Positions 61,451-64,000 of a stretch of 64,000 nt of DNA are shown piece after piece. The position numbers were made by a program, and so were the translations under genes. Source of the DNA: Actinosynnema pretiosum. Its GTDB lineage: Bacteria > Actinomycetota > Actinomycetes > Mycobacteriales > Pseudonocardiaceae. The DNA is taken from assembly GCF_024171695.1 (NCBI RefSeq), contig NZ_JAMTCF010000008.1, forward strand, positions 1 to 64,000. Direction: 5' to 3'. Below the pieces are notes generated by a model that saw only the letters and a list, made by a program, of their open reading frames with translations, was not told the origin of the DNA and did no database searches. Position 1 is the stretch's first letter; every line of letters begins with the position of its first letter.

Positions 61451-62155
61451 GTGACGGACTTCTCGTGGGTCGGGCTCATCAGGCACGCCGAGAGCACAGG
61501 GAACGTGGCCAGGGAGGTCGCCGAGTCGAGCGCCCTCCACTTCATCGACATCGACGAGCGCGACGTGGACGTCCCGCTGTCGCAGGAGGGCGAGCGCCAG
61601 GGCGCCGCCCTCGCCGCGCACTTCGCCGCCCTCCCGGCGGGCGAGCTGCCGGACGTCGTGGTCGCCTCCCCGTGCCGCCGGGCGCTGCACACCGCCATGC
61701 TCGCCCTGCCCGACCACCCCGACGCGCTCGTGGACGAGCGGCTGCGCGACCGCGAGCTCGGCGCGCTCGACCTGCTGACCCGGCGCGGCCTCGCCCACCG
61801 CTACCCGGACGAGCTGGCCCGCAAGCGCAGGCTCGGCAAGTTCTACTACCGGCCGCCGGGCGGCGAGTCCTGGGCGGACGTCGCGCTGCGGCTGCGGTCC
61901 CTGCTCGGCGACCTGGAGCGGCAGCACGGCGGCAAGCGGGTGCTGCTCGTCGCGCACGAGGTGACCGCGCTGCTGCTGCGCTACCTCCTGGAGGGCGTGC
62001 CCGAGCCGGAGCTGCTGGAGTACGCGCGCACCACCGTCGTGCCGAACGCCTCGCTGACCGCGTGGGAGCAGGTCGGCGACGGCTACCTGCTGCGCGTCGC
62101 GCACACCACCGAGCACCTGGGCGACCTCGACCCGCTGGCGGTCGGCGGGCTGTGA
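61451..62155 (+). CDS. histidine phosphatase family protein
   Basis: 234 residues. LIRHAESTGNVA contains the phosphoacceptor His (RHG/RHA motif); VVVASPCRRALHTAML and a later LLVAHEVTALLLRYLLEG supply the second Arg and His of the catalytic pocket. It is a phosphoglycerate-mutase-like phosphatase; which phosphate ester it acts on is not clear. GTG 61451 gives the usual start. Confidence 0.9.
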   Translation: MTDFSWVGLIRHAESTGNVAREVAESSALHFIDIDERDVDVPLSQEGERQGAALAAHFAALPAGELPDVVVASPCRRALHTAMLALPDHPDALVDERLRDRELGALDLLTRRGLAHRYPDELARKRRLGKFYYRPPGGESWADVALRLRSLLGDLERQHGGKRVLLVAHEVTALLLRYLLEGVPEPELLEYARTTVVPNASLTAWEQVGDGYLLRVAHTTEHLGDLDPLAVGGL

Positions 62156-62209
62156 GGCCGCCGGGTCGCCCGCAGGGCTACTCGTTGGCGCGCCCCCGCG
62201 ACCGCCGTC

Positions 62210-62215
62210 GATGAT
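62210..62215 (+). promoter_or_regulatory. -10 hexamer of the HipA-like gene
   Basis: GATGAT six bases before GTG 62222, favouring this start over GTG 62216. Confidence 0.35.
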
Positions 62216-62221
62216 GTGCCG

Positions 62222-63016
62222 GTGAACTCGCCAACCGGGCTGCGCACCGTCGCGGCCACCCGATACGTCACGCCCTTCCGGGAGGGCGGTTCCCTGCCGG
62301 GGCTCGTCGAGGCCGACGACCTCGGCATGTACGTGCTGAAGTTCCGGGGCGCGGGCCAGGGCGTCAAGGTGCTCGTCGCCGAGATCGTCGTCGGCGAGCT
62401 GGCCCGCCGCCTCGGCTTCCGCGTCCCGGAGATCGTCCTGGTCGAGCTGGACCCGGAGCTGGCCCGCTCCGAGCCCGACCAGGAGGTGCAGGAGCTGCTG
62501 CGCGCCAGCGGCGGCCTCAACGTCGGGCTCGACTACCTGCCCGGCTCGTTCGACTACAACCCCGTCGTGCGCGCCCCGGAGACCGCCGAGGCCACCCGGC
62601 TGCTCTGGCTCGACGGCCTGGTCCTCAACGTCGACCGGAGCTGGCGCAACCCGAACACCCTGCTGTGGCACCGGAAGCTGTGGCTGATCGACCACGGCGC
62701 CGCCCTCTACCCGCACCACTCGTGGCGCGCCGACCGGTTCCCGGCCGACCGCTACCGGTTCGACGCGGCCGACCACCTGATGCTGCCGTTCGCGGGCGCG
62801 CTGTCCGAAGTGGACGGCGAGCTGTCCGCCGCGATCACCCCCGAGCTGCTGGACGAGGTGCTCGCGCTGGTGCCCGACCGGTGGTTGGAGGACGACGAGC
62901 AGTTCCCCGGAGCCGACCGGGTCCGCTCGGCCTACCGGGACTTCCTCACCGCGCGGCTGCGCGCGCCCAGGACGTGGGTCGACGAGCTGGAGGCCGCCCG
63001 TGCCGCACGTGTTTGA
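62222..63016 (+). CDS. HipA family kinase-like protein
   Basis: 264 residues. Kinase-like fold with ATP-site elements: GLVEADDLGMYVLKFRGAGQG near the start, LDGLVLNVDRSWRNPNTLLW (Asp of the catalytic loop), and LWLIDHGAALY (DHG in place of DFG). It is a single-chain HipA-like family member, shorter than toxin HipA and without the HipB partner. It overlaps the DUF3037 gene by 17 bases, the usual pairing for this branch, which is not known to be a toxin. Confidence 0.85.
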   Translation: MNSPTGLRTVAATRYVTPFREGGSLPGLVEADDLGMYVLKFRGAGQGVKVLVAEIVVGELARRLGFRVPEIVLVELDPELARSEPDQEVQELLRASGGLNVGLDYLPGSFDYNPVVRAPETAEATRLLWLDGLVLNVDRSWRNPNTLLWHRKLWLIDHGAALYPHHSWRADRFPADRYRFDAADHLMLPFAGALSEVDGELSAAITPELLDEVLALVPDRWLEDDEQFPGADRVRSAYRDFLTARLRAPRTWVDELEAARAARV

Positions 63017-63401
63017 GTACGCGCTGCTGCGCGCCGTCCCCCGGCAGGAGCGCGGCGAGTTCGCCAACGTCGGGGTGCTGCTCTACAGCGCCCCGCTCGG
63101 GTTCCTCGGCGCGCGGGTGCACGTGGACGAGGCGCGCCTGCTCGCCCTCGACCCGCACCTGGACGTGGAGCTGCTGCGCGACAGCCTCGCCCACCTCGGC
63201 CTGTCCTGCACCGGCGACCGCGCGGCCGGACCGGTCTCCCGCACCACCGCAGGGCAGCGCTTCCGCTGGTTGACCGCGCCGCGCAGCACCATCGTCCAGG
63301 CCTCGCCCACCCACACCGGGCTCACCGAGGACCCCGAGGCGGAGCTGGAGCGGTTGCTGGAGGCGCTGGTGCTGCCACCCCGTCCGCTGGGCGACCACTA
63401 G
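63000..63401 (+). CDS. DUF3037 family protein
   Basis: 133 residues. HVFEYALLRAVPRQERGEFANVGVLLYS is the DUF3037 signature, followed by an alpha/beta body and TAGQRFRWLTAPRSTIVQASPTHTGL near the end. It overlaps the HipA-like gene and very likely works with it. The function of the pair is unknown. GTG 63000 start. The LCP gene follows after 79 bases. Confidence 0.9.
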   Translation: MPHVFEYALLRAVPRQERGEFANVGVLLYSAPLGFLGARVHVDEARLLALDPHLDVELLRDSLAHLGLSCTGDRAAGPVSRTTAGQRFRWLTAPRSTIVQASPTHTGLTEDPEAELERLLEALVLPPRPLGDH

Positions 63402-63480
63402 GGTTCCCTGGCAACCTGCGGGCCCGCGCCGCGTCTACCGGTGTGAGGCACCTAGAGCCCAGACGGATCGGGGAATCGAC

Positions 63481-64000
63481 ATGAGTGCTGGCCATCACGG
63501 GCACCAGCAGAGCCCTGGTTACCGCCAGGCGCCGGTGAGGCGGAGGCGGCGGCCGGGGCGGGTCATCGGGTTCGTCCTGGTGGCGCTGCTGCTCGCCGTG
63601 GTCGGGATGTGGGTGTACGTCGACACCTCGCTCAGCCGCAGCGACGCGCTGCCCGACTACGAGGGGCGGCCCGCCGACACGCCGGGCACGAACTGGCTGC
63701 TGGTCGGGTCCGACGCGCGCGACGACCTCTCGGACGAGCAGAAGGCGAACCTCGCCACCGGTGACGCCGCGGGCAGGCGCACGGACACCATCATGCTGCT
63801 GCACATCCCCGAGGGCTCGGGGAAGTCGACCCTGGTGAGCATCCCGCGCGACTCGTACGTCGACATCCCGGACAACGGCAAGAACAAGGTCAACGCGGCG
63901 TTCGCGTTCGGCGGCGGGCCGCTGCTGGCGCGCACCGTCGAGGGCGCGACCGGTGTTCGGATCGACCACTACATGGAGGTCGGGTTCGGCGGGTTCGCGA
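63481..64000 (+). CDS. LytR-CpsA-Psr family protein, 5' part
   Basis: Truncated by the window end; 173 codons are seen. Cytoplasmic Arg-rich N-terminus, one membrane span (VIGFVLVALLLAVVGMWVYV, about residues 27-46), then the LCP catalytic domain outside the membrane: TNWLLVGSDARDD, RTDTIMLLHIPEGSGKSTLVSIPRDSYVDIP with the Arg/Asp of the pyrophosphate site, and KVNAAFAFGGGPLL. LCP proteins attach wall teichoic acid or arabinogalactan-type polymers to peptidoglycan. Confidence 0.95.
   Translation, partial: MSAGHHGHQQSPGYRQAPVRRRRRPGRVIGFVLVALLLAVVGMWVYVDTSLSRSDALPDYEGRPADTPGTNWLLVGSDARDDLSDEQKANLATGDAAGRRTDTIMLLHIPEGSGKSTLVSIPRDSYVDIPDNGKNKVNAAFAFGGGPLLARTVEGATGVRIDHYMEVGFGGFA

Noticed and set aside
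62222..63401. HipA-like/DUF3037 pair as a toxin-antitoxin module
   Set aside because: No HipB-type antitoxin and the HipA-like chain belongs to the shorter branch paired with DUF3037, for which no toxicity is established.

Overview
The window is chromosomal DNA of a very GC-rich actinomycete. Frequent GTG starts, 4-bp ATGA/GTGA gene overlaps, coproporphyrin-type heme genes (hemE-hemY-hemQ), ESX/PPE/EspG cargo genes, an orphan LuxR-type response regulator and many membrane or lipoproteins point to Pseudonocardiales (Actinosynnema/Saccharothrix-like). That placement is inference from gene content; no marker gene was searched.

Layout. 1-342: end of an rRNA operon (23S 3' end, complete 5S, strong terminator). 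0.35-5.2 kb: small membrane and housekeeping genes, then a four-gene ESX cargo operon (helical protein, DUF3558 lipoprotein, PPE-like protein, EspG-like chaperone) and a secreted I36-type inhibitor. 5.3-8.6 kb: two head-to-head nuclease genes, a DUF72 gene, a VapBC module and a seven-copy 19-bp minisatellite. 8.9-14.5 kb: a fadB-fadA beta-oxidation pair with palindromic operators, two membrane proteins and a divergent MerR regulator. 14.8-22.2 kb: rnd, orphan response regulator, M19 dipeptidase, DUF3000 gene, hemE-hemY-hemQ. 22.3-32.1 kb: three tandem secreted subtilases of about 1060 residues, each followed by its own hairpin or preceded by one.

32.3-39.5 kb is the most unusual part. An apparent operon encodes four paralogous membrane proteins (TIGR04222-like), most ending in extreme Gly/Cys/Ser tails, then a DUF692 (multinuclear iron oxygenase family) enzyme and a small overlapping partner protein. 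A fifth tailed paralogue lies beyond a second ESX-type cargo/DUF3558 pair. I propose that the tails are substrates of the DUF692 enzyme.

39.7-48.6 kb: msrB, a tail-anchored protein, an asparaginase under a divergent GntR regulator with three clear operators, two acyl-CoA dehydrogenases, a stand-alone LigD-type polymerase, a PASTA protein, and an unlisted 33-residue Cys-rich peptide gene (48457-48558) with a good ribosome site and a hairpin behind it. 48.8-64 kb: an alpha/beta-hydrolase lipoprotein lacking the nucleophilic serine, an exporter, an ATP-dependent DNA ligase, a RibD-type reductase, zapE, a DUF3040 gene, an ABC-F protein, a GDSL esterase, a lactonase, ornithine aminotransferase (rocD), a DUF2252 gene, a histidine phosphatase, a HipA-like/DUF3037 pair and a truncated LCP gene.

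Several genes have a TANNNT -10 hexamer only 6-7 bases before the start codon and no ribosome site, so leaderless transcription seems common here. No CRISPR array, tRNA gene, insertion sequence or prophage was recognised.
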